Shown here: one piece after another, positions 42,235 through 55,230 of the stretch
How the letters are laid out: the number at the start of each line of letters is the position of its first letter
Position numbering within the stretch: the first letter of the stretch is position 1
Source of the DNA: Gnetum montanum
Lineage: Eukaryota > Streptophyta > Gnetopsida > Gnetales > Gnetaceae
Length of the DNA stretch: 62,000 bases
NCBI GenBank assembly: GCA_015680685.1
Contig: MNCI01020816.1
Coordinates: 371,754 to 433,753 of the forward strand
Direction of reading: 5' to 3'
Translations under genes and position numbers: made by a program
Notes under the pieces: generated by a model
What the model saw: the letters and a program-made list of their open reading frames with translations, nothing else
The model's database searches: none
Told to the model about the DNA's origin: nothing

Positions 42235-45160
42235 CCAACATAGTGTAGTCCCCAAGAAGAATGGGTGCATTCATATATGTATCAATTAAGGATGAGTTTT
42301 CCTTATTGAGTATCAATCAACTCATTAATACTACTGCTAGACATGCGTTGCTATCCTTTATGGATAAGATTTTGGGATAAAACCATGTTAGAATCAACCT
42401 AAAGCATTAGTTATATATAACCTTCATGATCCATTGGGGAAGCTTTTACTACACCATGATGTCTTTTGGTCTAAAAAAGGTAGGTGCAACATACCAAAGA
42501 GCTATGACCTATATCTTTATTGATTACATGTTAGGTCTACTCAATGGCTATGTTGATGACATTGTAGTGAAATCCAAGGTAGTCATTAACAATGCACAAG
42601 ACCTAAAATTAGTCCTTCAATGTTATCTCAAGTATGAACTTTGACTCAATTCCAAGAAGTGTGTCTTTGGTGTCAAAATTAGAAAGATGCTTGGTTTTAT
42701 AGTTTGAAAAGTAGGGATATGTGTTGATCTTGACAAAGTTAACGCCATAACTAATCAATACCTAGTAATCTCAAGGAGTTACATGGTATGCAAGGTAGAT
42801 TACAATTCATTCATAGGTTCATCCAGAGGCTTATAGATAAGTTAGAACCCATGTAATACTTGCTTAATGAGGGAGTTCACTTTGAATGGATAGATGAATG
42901 CCAAGAAACCTTTGATAAAATTAAGCAAGAGCTAGGCCAATTGTCAACTGTATACCTACTGAAAAAGATAAATCATTTTTCCTATACCTTGTAATCTCTA
43001 ACATATCCATAATTTCTTTGCTTTGTTAAAAATAAGATGATATAGTAGAGCTACCAATTTACTACTGAAGCCACACAATAGTAGCCTATGAGAATTGATA
43101 TACTAAAGTAAAAAAAACATTATTTAGCATGAGTCTATTCATTAAGAAAATGTTGATATTACCTCTTTACAACACAAGTCAATATCATATGAAAAGATAG
43201 CATGTTAAGAGCCATTACATCCAGCATATATGAGAGTAGTTGAATAACCTAATGGAAAACCATAATAGCTGAGTTTGACCTATCTTATGTATCACGAGCC
43301 TCAACGAAAGGCAAAGCTATAGCCATATAACTAAGCATGTCTCTAATTGAGGATAGATCCCAAGTTCCTAGATGAGCATGTTAGTGTTGTCAATGACATG
43401 CTTGAAGGTTATGAGGTCATAATGCACTTTGATGGAGCTTCAACTACACACAGGGCCAGTGTTGCTATCATTATCATACTTCCCTTTGGCAAAATCTATC
43501 CTTTTCCCTATCATTTCAAGTTCCTATGCACCAATAATGTAGTAGAATATGAAAGGTTAATTAGAGGATTGATAATAGCTCGTGATTGTGGATACACACA
43601 TGTAATTATGAAAGATGATTCCCAACTAGTAATCAACCAAGTAACCAAAGTCTATTCTTGTAAATCTAAATGCTTATTTTCTTATTGTGACCTAGCTAAA
43701 ACATTTATCCAATATTTTATAGAAGTTGACATTTATCACATTTCCCTAGCTAAACATACACTTGTTGATGCCATCACTATGCTAGCCCTAAGTGTAATTC
43801 TTTATGTAAGTAGGAAGTTACCTTTCATGATGAAAAATTATGGTCATCTCATTATGCAACAGAATGAAAATACTTCCATAGCAACCATAAGCAACATATC
43901 TTAACATGAGTGGTATGACGATATCAAGTTCTACCTCATGCACGGTGAACCTCTACAAAACCTTGTTGCTTCTAAAAAAGATGTTGTATGTAAATGCTCA
44001 AAATAATATGTCGTTATGGCTAATAACACATTATGTCAAAATTCTTATGATGATGTATTATTAGTATGCTTGAGTAAAGAAGTACCCCATATAATCTTAT
44101 AACAAGTACATGATGACATATGTGGAGGACATATAGGACCTAGAGCCATGGTTGCTAATATTAGATGCCTAGTACTAGCCTTTTATAGAAAAAAACTACA
44201 TGCAAAAGGTAAAAACTTATGACACTTTCCAATAGTAGAGCAACCTTATACACATGCCATCAACAGAGTTACACACCACTTAGATTACATGGTCATTTCA
44301 ATGATGGATAATTAACATCATTAAATCTATAATACCTAAGTTCTTTGTAGGAAATAGCTCTATTATCATTACAATAAAGTATTTCATGAAATGGATTAAA
44401 TCCATCCCTCTAAGAAAAAAAAAATTTACAATAGGTATGCCTATTTATACTAGATAATATAGTGTCATACTTTGGCTTACCTCTAGCCATTGTCACCGAT
44501 AATGAATTACAATTTAGTAGCAGTGAAAAATAGGCCTTCTATAAATAATTACATTAAGTATTTATTCTATACTCATTATCCATAAGCCAATGGACAAATC
44601 GAAGCTAGCAATAAAGTTATCATCAACCTTCTAAAGAAAATGCTAAATAATATCAAATGCAAGTAGCATGAACAACTATTGTATCCACTATGGGCCTATA
44701 GGAAAACATTCCACACTACCACCAATGTCACATCCTATAGCTTGTTTTATGGATTTGAAGCTATTTTGCCTCTTGAATTATAAGTTTCATCCTTGAGAGT
44801 AGCTTTTTCAACTACATCATTGACAAGTAGAATAATGAGTTGTGTTCCATTGCTTTGGATTCAATGAAAGAGTAATGAAAACAAATCCTTGTTCACATTG
44901 AATGATACTAGATAGACAAAGATAATAGTACCTTCATGATTCAAATTGATGAAAAGTGAAGGAAGAAAACATTATTGTTAAAGCTATTTGTGAACATGTA
45001 GACAAGTTTCTAGCTATCTGGGAATAATCCTTCTTAGTGACTAAAGCCTATGGTAATGGAGCCTTCAAGATAGCATATTTGGATGGGAATGAATTAGCCA
45101 ATCTAGTCAACCATTCCTATTTTAAACCCAATTACATCTAACATTAACATATTTGCTTCT
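42235..45160 (+). pseudogene. Decayed Ty3/gypsy pol of Tat type: RT, extra RNase H, integrase
   Basis: Order of domains with stops ignored: reverse transcriptase (42245-42700: 'ARHALLSFMDKIL', 'GSFYYTMMSFGLKKVGATYQ' and catalytic 'GYVDDIVVKS'); a degenerate central part; an archaeal-type second RNase H in an open 185-codon piece (43347-43904: 'IMHFDGAS', 'NNVVEYERLIRGL', 'MKDDSQLVINQV'); and integrase (44090-44800: 'QVHDDICGGHIG', 'YPANGQIEASNKVI'-like text, 'LWAYRKTFHTT', 'SLFYGFEAILPLEL'). The end, 'DGNELANLVNHSYFKPNYI' at about 45080-45140, is the usual gypsy pol C-terminus. The extra RNase H marks the Tat branch. The copy is very old, with dozens of stops. Confidence 0.82.
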
Positions 45161-45805
45161 AGTTTTTGCCTTCTTTTATTTGTAGATTTAAGCTGATATG
45201 TACCATTGATAGAATTTGTGAGTTATGAAAAGCGAGCATGCATAACCTTTTCTCTTTGGTCTCAAAACACTACAAACTTTGTATAAATCTAAAAAAGAAA
45301 TACAAAATTCTTAAATTTAGTTGGTAGTATCTCATGGTGGTCAATTCTTGGTTGCTAATCTCATGTTACCTCTTGTTGCTTCATGTTTATTTAATTTATT
45401 TTCTTGTTATCTTTGAGTTGTGTTTGTAGGATAGGCCTAGATTCATCATAGAGGTGTGACTCATCATAGCAATAAGTTACCACATGATCTCAACACATGG
45501 GATTTGGCTAGCCTGTTTGATCATGTTGGTGGTACTTTCCACCTATTCGTTTTGCTACTTATTTGAAACCATAACCATGCAATCATTTTTTCCTTTCTTA
45601 CCTTGGTTGCAATGAAAACCTGTGTGAAATTCTTATTTCTTGGCCAAGTGATATACTTCACATGCATGATCAACCAGCTCACTGAATCTCCAAATGCTTC
45701 CTTCAGTAAGATTATGAAAGTTTGACCTTAACATTAATACCTAAAGAAGGTTTTACTCCAAAAAAAAAGGAAAGCCAAGAAATCCAAGAGGTCAAATGAG
45801 CCTAA
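45161..45805. other. 3' flank of the Tat-type pol, nothing delimited
   Basis: This should contain the polypurine tract and 3' LTR of the Tat-type element, but no terminal sequences were identified. Confidence 0.35.
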
Positions 45806-45808
45806 AGC

Positions 45809-46265
45809 AAAGTAAAATAATAGCTCAAGAAAAGAGCTAAGTGGCTAAAGTAGCCTATAGCAATGGAAAAATTTGAGGTAGAAATTGAATCGATCTATGC
45901 AAAATAGTTTTGCCTCAATATCCACGAGCCTCGGAAAGGATCTAAGGTATCTTAGGTAGTCTTGTTGATCACTTAAGAACTTATAAAGTCTATTATTAAG
46001 TGAAATAAATAAAAATGAGTGATGATACAAATAAATGATAAATTGAATGCTGGATCTATGGAAATCAAGAGAAACTGTAGAAGTAATGAAAAAATATGGA
46101 AAAAAAAAATAATGCAAGCTTTGTATTAAATAATGTAAAATACTACAAAGTAAAGTAATGGCTCAAAAAAGAAGATCCAAGTGGCCAAAGTAGCCTATAG
46201 AAATGAAAAAATTCAAGTTGGAAATTGAATTAATTCATGTAAAATAGTTTTACCTCAATATCCAC
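45809..46265 (+). repeat. Direct repeat (~338-bp period) containing LTR2 fragment
   Basis: The block at 45809-45925 ('aaagtaaaataatagctcaag...cctcaatatccacgagc') recurs at about 46147-46265. Between them, 45925-46020 matches the downstream part of LTR2 in minus orientation (compare 48765-48850, 'cctagatggtctagccaatcacctagggacttacgaagt'). So this is a broken, partly duplicated LTR2 relic. Confidence 0.55.
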
Positions 46266-47760
46266 AAGCAAGTTTAGAGGTATAGATTTATTGGCTTTCA
46301 AAAGCCTGTGAATACGAATGGTTTAGAGATCTTTATCGAACCTTTGTTTGAGATTTGGTGTAGGTGGGTAGGGTATGTTTTTTGAGTTATCTAGACTTGT
46401 TTGTCTCATTCAATTTTCTCTTTAAAAAATAAATGTTGTAATAGGTTGTCTCTTCTCTCTGTGATTAGTGCTAGATGAAGGTTCTAAAGGCTGCAAGAGT
46501 TTCTCTATGCTAATTAGGTCTCTAATCTATCCAAAGTTTTCTTCTTATCAAAAAAGTCCTAAAAATGATGCTAATTCTTGTTTAAATAGCCAAAATTTGT
46601 TGTTTCTCTAATGATTAGACTCTAACAAGTTCCTTGGGCTATTACATAGTATTTTTACCAATTTTATGGTTCAAAATTATAGCATTTTTATCATCAACGT
46701 TTTTGACTATAGTGAATTTAAGCATAATGTTCTTGACGGTGTATTTGATAATTAGAGGCTTAATTATGCTATTTTGGTATAATTCACAATGTATTTGAGA
46801 TTATGTACATGAATTACCTCTTACAAAGTGAAAATGTTTCTATATTTTGACAAAACAAGGTTACTAGATGAATCTTTGAAGGAAACTTGAGGCATTTATT
46901 TTTGCTCTCGAATCTGATTAAAATTACATGACAAAATTTTGGTCATGAGGCTTCCTTGTTAATACTTGAAATTCTCTTTGAGGTGATTCATTAACATATC
47001 TTTATTAATGTTTTTAGAATTGATCTAAAAAACATCAACAAAGAATGTTAAACATTCCCAAAGGTTCATCAGCAATGTTTCTATCTTCATACTTGATTTT
47101 GTAGTTGTTGAATCATGTTAAGGAGTGCTCATGATGGTAAAGTAAGGTTAACATGTAATGGTGAGAATTTAGAGTAAGGAATTGGCTATGTTGGCTATTC
47201 AGAAATGGTTGAAAAGGCTACTAGAAAATCTAAATATTTTGACATCATGATTGTGGCATAATGATGTACTGGCTTGCTGACAAGGTCTTTGTGCTTCATG
47301 CTTGATTTGATTGGTTACATATGCTTAGATTTTGAGAAACCAGTGGTTAGGAAATGTCTAGTTTGGCCACTTGGCTCATCATTTCTTCATCATTTTAAAG
47401 CCATTTGTTACTTGTTAGGCTACCTTGGCCTCTTAGCTTTCTTGGCATGTCTCCCTCCACCTTTTTTCTAAATGAAATCTTATTTGGGTTTCAATGCTAA
47501 GATTGAATTTTCTTTTACTTCTTAGTGGATGAAATGTTTGAAGATTTAGTGACTTGATTTGGTAAAATGTCATAAGGTCATGATACACAAATTTCAAACA
47601 AAAGGTTTTCATCGTTAACATGGAAAGGTTGAAATGGTTACATGATTATTACTATGATACAATAATGGAAATGATGTGAGGCAAATACTATTGACATGAT
47701 TAAACAAGCTAACCAAATATCGTGTGTTGAGATCTTGTGATAACCCATTACTATAATGTG
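46266..47760. other. Repeat-derived stretch without genes
   Basis: No coding region was recognised. The segment at about 46980-47470 is a diverged direct copy of about 50240-50520 (shared 'cttcatacttgattttgtagt' and 'catcatg.tatgatatg.cactaac'-like blocks), so it belongs to a repeat that also forms the loop between the LTR2 arms. Confidence 0.4.
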
Positions 47761-48599
47761 TGATGAGTAGTGGAGTAATCTAGCATCCAATCATACAAGT
47801 CATAGGTGTTCATATGTGACTTGATCATAATCCATGGATGAGGTAATGTGAATATGCTAGTAATTAGTTTAACTTTGAGACCATTATCTTCCCATGTGGA
47901 TCTAGTGAAGTCTATGTGTATGGTTTAGCTCACAGTGAGGTACATGATAATTGATGTTATTGGGCCATTGCTACTCCTAGTGAATAGGATGAAATGGAAA
48001 TAGTTTCTAATTCTAAGTAAAATAGTAAACAAATCTATTCTATATTAAGATGATGGATATCTATTTCTAGTCTTCTGTACATGCCTTGGACTTATGTAGT
48101 CATCATTGGGGTTACCAAGTGTATCACTACTAGGCATACCAAGTGATAACACTACTGGGTTACTAGATAATTGCACTTAGTGCTCGAAAATAGTCGTATC
48201 CATACCACTTACTTTCAACATGTAAAATAAAGTGCTTGTAAAGTAAATGATCAACTAGAAAAAAAAAGGTACAATTATTCTAAGTAAAAAGAAAGAAAGC
48301 TAAGTGGATGCTGCAATGATGATAAGCAATATCGATCTTTATTGTTGGTCATAAACTATGTTGAAGTACAATTCAATCAAATAAAAATACCATACAATCA
48401 CTCAACACCACATTGTGGGCATAGACTTATAAGTGCTAAAGACTAAATTCACAAAAACAAATTAAAAGAGTTTCGCTACTATGCAATGAAATCTATTGCG
48501 GATCCATGCATCTAAGTGCTATATTTATAGGTTGTAGCAAAAATTCTTACGAAATGGTTAGAGGTTGTGTACTTGGAAATGATGGTAGAAGAACCATCA
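47761..48599 (-). repeat. Old LTR1 copy (F), probably a solo LTR
   Basis: Minus orientation, starting TGATGAG at 47761. Family blocks in order are 'cttcccatgtgg' (47890), 'gtatggtttagc' (47920), 'gttaccaagtg' (48111), 'accaagtgataacactactgggttac' (48139) and the TATA region near 48520. The right end is about 48599 (CCATCA). No primer site borders the left end and no matching 5-bp flanks were found, so its state as solo LTR is likely but not proven. It is the most diverged LTR1 here. Confidence 0.7.
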
Positions 48600-48639
48600 C
48601 TAATCAAGGGGCATGGTAGGTTGGAGAGGCCTTTATAAG

Positions 48640-50170
48640 TAGTGTTAATATTTTTCAAGGCTAGATTCTTGCTGGTTGTAGCCCTCATTGTAGTGACTGG
48701 AAAGTTTAGTTATTGGAAAACCAAAAATCCTAGGTAGAATAGCTTTAACCCTAGATCCTAAGGACGTCCTAGAAAGAGGATTTGAGGCGCCCTAGATGGT
48801 CTAGCCAATCACCTAGGGACTTACGAAGTGTAAATAGGAGTAATCAAAATGAAAAAGAATGTATATCTAGTTTAAAGAAAAATGCATAAAATAATAAGAA
48901 ATTATACTAATTTGCAAAAAAATAAATAAAATTGAACTACAAATTTTATTGTAGTTTAATACTAGAAATAAATAAATGTTTAGGATGTGTACAAATGGTT
49001 CCTAAGGATGTAAAGGATTTTCTTCAATGGGGGTTTGGACTCTATTAAAGCTAGTAGCCTTGAACACCATGATTAGCTCCATAATCCAGGTTCTCCACAA
49101 CTTCCAAAATTGCAAAATCTTGTTGTTCTCCTCACCAAATCTGCACCTTTGGTGGTACATGGGGTAAGATGTGTGAGGTGTTTTGGGCCACAAGAAAGAG
49201 TGATGTTGGAAGTTATGGTGTCAAGATATCTCAGTGTTACCATAAAATCTCACACAATCTTAGGTGTTGAAAAGTGATCAAAATGGTTACAGGTTCCACA
49301 CTATAAAATCTTCAAGAAAGCCTTGTGTTTGCAATGGGCTTTCAAAGCTCTTTGATGTCAAAGTGGTGGAACCTTTTCATGGTACTCAAGTTTGGTTTAT
49401 ATAGGTTGTATGACCATAATTTTGGCTACAAATTTCTATCTTAATTGCTAATAGATTGATGTCATGTGCAGGTGTATTAGGTGTCTAAATCCAGTATGGT
49501 TTTCATTTATAGTAAATTTTGATACCCTCAAGGTACCAAAACCATTCTAATTACTAAAAATAGTAAATTGAAATTTTATGCACACTCACATCTTCTACCC
49601 ATGCTGGCCTTCCAAGAGTAATGTTGAGCTTGTAGGAGCAATGCTATGTTGCATGGACAATGCTGGGTTGCATTGGTAATTTTGGGTTGTATGAGAAACA
49701 CTGGGATGTGGGATTAATGTTGGGGCTATTGGAGCAATGCTAAGGCTACTGGAGCCACCCTAGAGGAAGAGCAATGTTGGGGCTACTAAAGCAACATTAA
49801 GGCTAATTGACTTTAGGAGTAACACTATGGTTGTTGGAGCCACATTAAGGCTTTCGGAGCTAAACCACCCAATGTTGAGCATAGGTGGAGTTAAATCCCC
49901 CAACACTAAGCATATGTGCCTTTAGTGTAGCAAAGGTCATACCTTCCACAAAACCTATGAAAATGCTAATTTTGGCAATCCAAAAGACATTTTTGACCCC
50001 CACAAGCCCAAATATAGACATAATATAACTTTCTTCACTTGGGGATTGAGGCTATGACCACTTGTAAGGCATTTTTAGCCCCAAAAGTTAAGGTATGTGA
50101 AATTGCATCTCATGGATTCAATCAACACATTTTATAGTGAAATTTTAGCCTAGGGTTTCATGGGGTAAAA
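48640..50170 (-). repeat. LTR2 family, minus-oriented arm of an inverted pair
   Basis: In reverse complement this arm matches 50640-51873 along its length, for example the TATA region ('ttggtttatataggttgtatgacc' at 49390 against 'ctctataaaaaccaaaccttg' at 51171), the 'gcatttttagccccaaaag' block at 50069, and the R/U5-like part at 48740-48830. It includes a minisatellite (49585-49930) that is absent from the other arm. No gag or pol adjoins it on the left. Confidence 0.7.
49585..49930 (+). repeat. Minisatellite with ~20-24-bp units 'ggagcaatgttggggctact'
   Basis: About a dozen diverged units built on GGAGCAATGCTAAGGCTACT-like text (clearest at 49725-49850). It sits inside the minus-oriented LTR2 arm, 5' of its TATA box in LTR orientation, that is, in its U3. 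Confidence 0.75.
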
Positions 50171-50639
50171 ATTACAATGCTAAAGAGGTTATAACATGTG
50201 CTTTCTTGGTGGTGTTTCATTGGCCCATTTTTGCTAGTGTCTTGAGGATTGACTTGAGAGGCATCGACAAAGATTGCAAAATACCACTGTTGATCCATCA
50301 CCAACATTCCCTCTTCACACTTGATTTAGTAGTGTTAAACGATGCCAAAGAGTACTTATTATGATGAGATAAAGTTAGGCTAAGGACTATCATTGGCTAT
50401 AGGGAAATAGTCATAAGGTTAATAATGAGTTCCAAATTTTAACATCATGGGTATGATATGACACTAACATGTTGATTAATGAATAAGTCTTCACACTTTG
50501 TGTTTTTAAGTGTTGGTTATTTGGTAATATGTTTGAGGAACCAACTTCTTACTCCAAGGTTTCTTTGTCCATTAGAATCCTTCCTTTACATGTTTGGGAG
50601 CCTAAAACACCACCAAATTTGCATGTACTAACCTTTATA
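50171..50639. other. Spacer between LTR2 arms
   Basis: No gene. About 50240-50520 is repeated in diverged direct form at 46980-47470. Confidence 0.5.
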
Positions 50640-51873
50640 ACCCCATCCCATGAAACCCGAGGTAAAACTTCATTGTAAATGTGAAGGTTACAATCCATGA
50701 GGGGAAATATCACATATTTCATACTTTTCAGGCTATAAAATGCCTCATGATTGGCCAAAGCCTCATTCCCTATGTGAAAAGAGTCATCTAGTGCCTACAT
50801 TTGGGCTTTTTGAGGGAGGGGTCAAAAATGCCTTTGGGAATGCCAAAAATGTCAATTTGATGGGTTTTATGGGGCGTATACACTTTTCTACATTGACAAA
50901 CCCCTACAGGAAGGTAAGCCAGCATGGAGACATAAAAGCCAATGTGGAGGAGTGTAGGGAGGTGTGTCTTACCTACCCCTAGTGTGGAAAGAGGGGTAAC
51001 TTAGCCTGGAGGGTTTTGACCTTCACCCCCAACATTGATTTCTCATCTCCCTTAGCATTGAAACTCCTCCCCTAGTGTGGAGGAGTCAACCAATGTGGAT
51101 GAATGGGGATGGATCTCAGCTACCCCCTTGAATTTGGTGGCCAATTTGTAGCTAAAATCATGGCCAAAACTCTATAAAAACCAAACCTTGACATCATTTT
51201 AGTGTTCTAGAGCCTTGGCATTTTTCACATTTTGAGAATTTTGGCATTCAATAGCTCTTTCTTCCTAGTTAAAATGTAGCTCCTTAAGACTTAATAGCAT
51301 GGAACCTCTGCAATCTTATCACTCTTGTTACCCTCTCTTGGAATATGTGAGCCTAGAGTGTCAACGTTACCCCCCTTGGATCTCCAAATCTTAGTGTGGA
51401 GCATCTTGAAAACCTCTATCCTTCACATCTCCTAACCCCAATAGTGATCCAAATGGTAGATTTGGAGCACTAGAAGAGGAGTTTCAAAAACATCAAGAGT
51501 GGGTAAGCATATAGATTGTAGAGCAGATTCTATCTTCTTTAATGGACTTGGAATCCTTGCCTAAGTGAATCCCCCCTTTTCTCTCCTATAGGTACTTTTG
51601 TACATATTCCTAAACTCATTCTTTGCTTAATTAATAAAGTTTATGGTTTTATTTTGTGTGTAATTTGTGTTCATTTTGGGTTTCAGATCTACATTTTTTT
51701 ACATTTTTAGACCTTCATTTTGCATCCCCTAAGTCCTTGGGTGATCTACTAGATTGTCCAAGGCACCATGAATCCCATTTTTTCTTAGAGGCCCTAGGGA
51801 TTCAAGGTTGAGGCTATTTGTGGTTGAGAATCCTTGGTTTTAGTGGCCAAGAGTTTTTATTGCAACAATTTCT
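50640..51873 (+). repeat. LTR2 family, plus-oriented arm
   Basis: Plus-strand LTR with TATA box CTCTATAAAAACC (about 51171-51183) and end near 51873, directly followed by a primer-site-like TGGTGCTAGAAGGAGGG. The region 50930-51110 contains repeats of 'agtgtggagga..'. The same downstream blocks ('cctaagtccttgggtgatct', 'ggccctagggattcaagg') occur inverted at 48740-48830. Confidence 0.7.
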
Positions 51874-51890
51874 TGGTGCTAGAAGGAGGG
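51874..51890 (+). other. Primer-site-like motif after LTR2
   Basis: TGGTGCTAGAAGGAGGG starts with TGG directly behind the LTR and differs by two bases from TGGCACTAGAAGGAGGG at 55967. The tRNA it would pair with was not worked out. Confidence 0.5.
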
Positions 51891-54200
51891 CATCCACCCA
51901 ACTTTTGTGGTCAAATCTGTATCCCTTATTGCCAATGTTGCTTGTCCTCTAATTTTTTTTGATTTTTTTAGTAGAAATCTTGAAATCCCCTTGAAAACCA
52001 ATGCTGCCCCTTACCCCCTTATGATAAAAAATCCAACATAGAAGTTGCAGGTGGTTGGGTGTTGAGTTTTCATAGCTTCTATTGTGAATTCCCAAAGTCA
52101 AAGCTAGTGTTGATCACCCAAATGCAAATGTTCCGTCTCTTATTGCCATTTCCATAGCAAAACCAATGTTAGTTTAACACCAACAAAAAAAAAATACCTT
52201 CCCCTCTTCCTTATTGTAGAATTTGGTAGTTTGCAAAAACCATTTTGAAAAAGTTTCAGGTTTCTATTTTGACTATAAAACTCCCCCCCCTACATCAATG
52301 TTGATTTTTGGAGGTGTGAGATCCCCTATATTACTATCTCTTTTTCCCTTGCCACACATGGGGATGTGCCAACTAGGAGGCCAATTTGGGTGAAGCTTGG
52401 TGTCAAAGTTCTTAGCTTTCTATTTCTGGAAAAAAAGGGTATATCATACTTTGGCCCCCACTTACTACTTATGGTAAGTGACATGTTTTTTCCTATGTTT
52501 GCTTCTTTTCACTAGATTTAAGCTTTGTGGCAATTCCAATTACCAAAATTTACATTATTTTCTCCACCTTTCTAACAGTTTTCACCCTCCCTTTCACCAA
52601 TGTTGGTTTTGGAAGGTGAGATCCCCCGATCTCATCCCTCCTTTCCCCCTTGCCAGATTCAGGGGTGTGGCAACTATGAAGCTAGTGTGGGTAAAGTTTG
52701 TTACCAACTTTTCAGCTTTCCATTTTGGTAAAAGGGTATACCCCCTTTTACCCCCCTCATTTTCTATTTATAGTAAGTACTTTGTTTTTAGCCATTTTTG
52801 TTTCTTTGGATAATTTTTAAATTCCACTTGCTAGGATTTGCTTCTACTTTTTCCTTTTATAGCTTATCTTAAGACATTTCCAGCAAAAGAGCCATGTCTC
52901 TTCAATAATTGACCAAGTTGCCTTACAACTATACTGACAGTGGGTTAGATCAATAGCACATGAGGGTTTATGATCCCAAAGACCATACTGTAATGAAATG
53001 TAGATAACTCTTAAACTTAGAGGATAAAGTCCTATTTTCATGGTGATAAATGAAGAACACAATAATTTCATTTACACTAAGATCTAGGTAGCCATGTTGA
53101 TCCCATGAGTAGAAGTAGAGGCCAAAAGAGAATTTGAGCTTATCCATCTTGATGGAAAGAAGTATATTCTCTCCTCCTACAACCAAATACCCCTTAACAA
53201 CATCTACACTGACATCTTAGCCCTCCTTATTAAGGTTGACAAGGATAATCGGATGACCACCTATGATGGACAATGAGAGGAGAAAGATGAATGTGAGGTA
53301 GAGTTTGAGCCTAAAAATCTTTTGGGGGGACTTTTCAAATAGGGGACCCCCAAGTCCATAGTGCCCACCTCTATTCCCTTTTCCTCTTTCTTCAGATAGG
53401 TCCCACCACCTTCATTCCCATCATACCCAACCATGTTTAGGTCCATGTCAATCATTGTTGCACACCATGCATAATTTGTTTTGTAGCTAATCATCTTTCA
53501 CTTCTCTATGCTCTTTGCTATCCAACCTAAGTTAATTTAACTAATGGTTGTAGTAGCTACTACCACTAACCCACTGATAAGTTGTGTGAGGCCCATCATG
53601 GGACCTTAAGCAACCCAAGGGTCACACACCCCATTTTTTCCATTTGTACCTTAGATACTGATACAAACATCTTTTTCCTTGTTTAGCCCGCAAACTACAA
53701 CCATGATGTAACTGGTCCAGTCCATCCTACAACCAATAGCAATGCCACAAGCCTCACAAAAAATATCATAGTCATATCTACAAGCCTTGGAACCAACAAG
53801 GTCACCAAAAGGCTTGGATTAGGCCTTTCAAATGATCTGAGACCTAACGAAGGAGTTGAAGAGGTTGAGAGCCTCTACTTCCCAAAGTGTCAAGATCATG
53901 GGCTTTTACTAGGATGATCCCATTAGTCCTTTGATCCCACCCTTGAAACTTCCTCTCGGTGTCCCTATTCCCCAATTTAGCAAGTATAACAAAGAAGCTG
54001 ATACCAATGCTAACCTTATAATCTTCTAATATGAGTGCATGTTCTTGTAGTCATGGCCTCATAGTATCATAAGGATTTTTCCTATGTCCTTGACTAGGAA
54101 AGCACTGGATTAGTATCGTGCCCTACCTAGAGGATTCACATCCTCTCTTAAGTAAAACACCACCAATTTTGAGCATCAGCACTTCAACCGAAAATTTTTC
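51891..54200. other. Internal/flank region without recognised genes; ~340-bp tandem duplication
   Basis: Two diverged direct copies lie at about 52285-52480 and 52600-52795. Each starts 'ttgg.ttttgga.gtgagatcccc', has 'ttgccaga..cagggg.gtg.caact' and ends '.aagggtata.c..ctttt..ccc'. No protein domain was recognised in 52850-54200; minus-strand frames there are short. Confidence 0.5.
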
Positions 54201-55210
54201 TAAGTGTCAAAACTTGACAACTTTTTCTAAGTGTTGGTACTACGTTTCCTAGCATAGCCAGTGTAGCATGCATCAAGGCCTATTTTGCAAAATTTTGTAA
54301 GTGTTAACAACAATTGCATGAAAACTTTTTCTAAGTGTTTTGCTATGCTTTCACTCTATGTACTATGCTCTAGAGTGTAGCCAACATAGCACAAACTTCC
54401 ATGGCTAGTTTTCCCAGGTGCCAAGCCAGAAGTTATCAAGATTACTTAGGATGGATGAAATAGTTTGGCAAATTTTCTATCTCTTGGGTTGCTATGCTTT
54501 GCTACATTCTAGAGTGTAGCTAGCATAGCACACTTTTCAATGGCTATTTTTTCCTAAGTGTTGAGCAAGAAGCTATCAAGCTAGCTTAGCATGGAAGAGG
54601 CATTTGACAAATTTTCTAATTCCTGAGGCTACATCTCCTGTTACACCCCAGAGCGTAGCCAACATAACATGAAGGAAAACTGCAAATTCTGTCAAAATTT
54701 TCTAAGTATCCCTGCTATGCTTTGCTACACTCCAGAGCATAGCTAGCATAACTAGTGTTGAACATCAAGTTTTGCAAAATTTGACTAAGTGTTATGTTAC
54801 GCTCTAGAGTGTAGCTAGCGTAACACTGAAGAAAAGCCTTCGACAACCTCCAAAAGCCTCAAGAAGTAAACATTAGCCTTCATCTTAGCTTTGGCATCCC
54901 TCTGGCAAGTAGGATCAACAATTTGTATCTCTTTTGCACCCCCATTAGTCCCCCAAATTGTACCTATGCTTCACCCTACTTGAAAGAGGGGAAGACATAG
55001 TCTCAGAGTGTAGCCTCCAAGTTGCACTATTTTTTGCACTGATTGCAGGTACATTGTGGTCATTTAAACTTTGGTACATGCAGTCTTGGCAGTGTAGCCA
55101 TAGTTCAGTAGTCTCTAGGAATCCATTCAAGTACTCCAGAGCATAGTAGTTGCTACTCCCATGGGAGTGTAGTAGGGTCTAGCGTAGCCCCATCTACCCT
55201 CATGCCACAT
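54200..55210 (+). repeat. Tandem repeats with palindromic core in LTR3 U3
   Basis: At least six diverged units of ~110-190 bp, each with 'ttttctaagtgtt..GCTATGC' followed by a palindrome of the type GCTACACTCTAGAGTGTAGC, then 'AGCATAGCAC' and 'aatggct.tttt'. Cores are near 54365, 54505, 54645, 54725 and 54805, plus a variant with CTCCCATGGGAG near 55155. TGCTATGC/AGCATAGC outer arms extend the dyad. The array ends about 20 bp before a TATA box. Confidence 0.8.
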
Positions 55211-55230
55211 GGTGCCTGATTCGCATTTCA

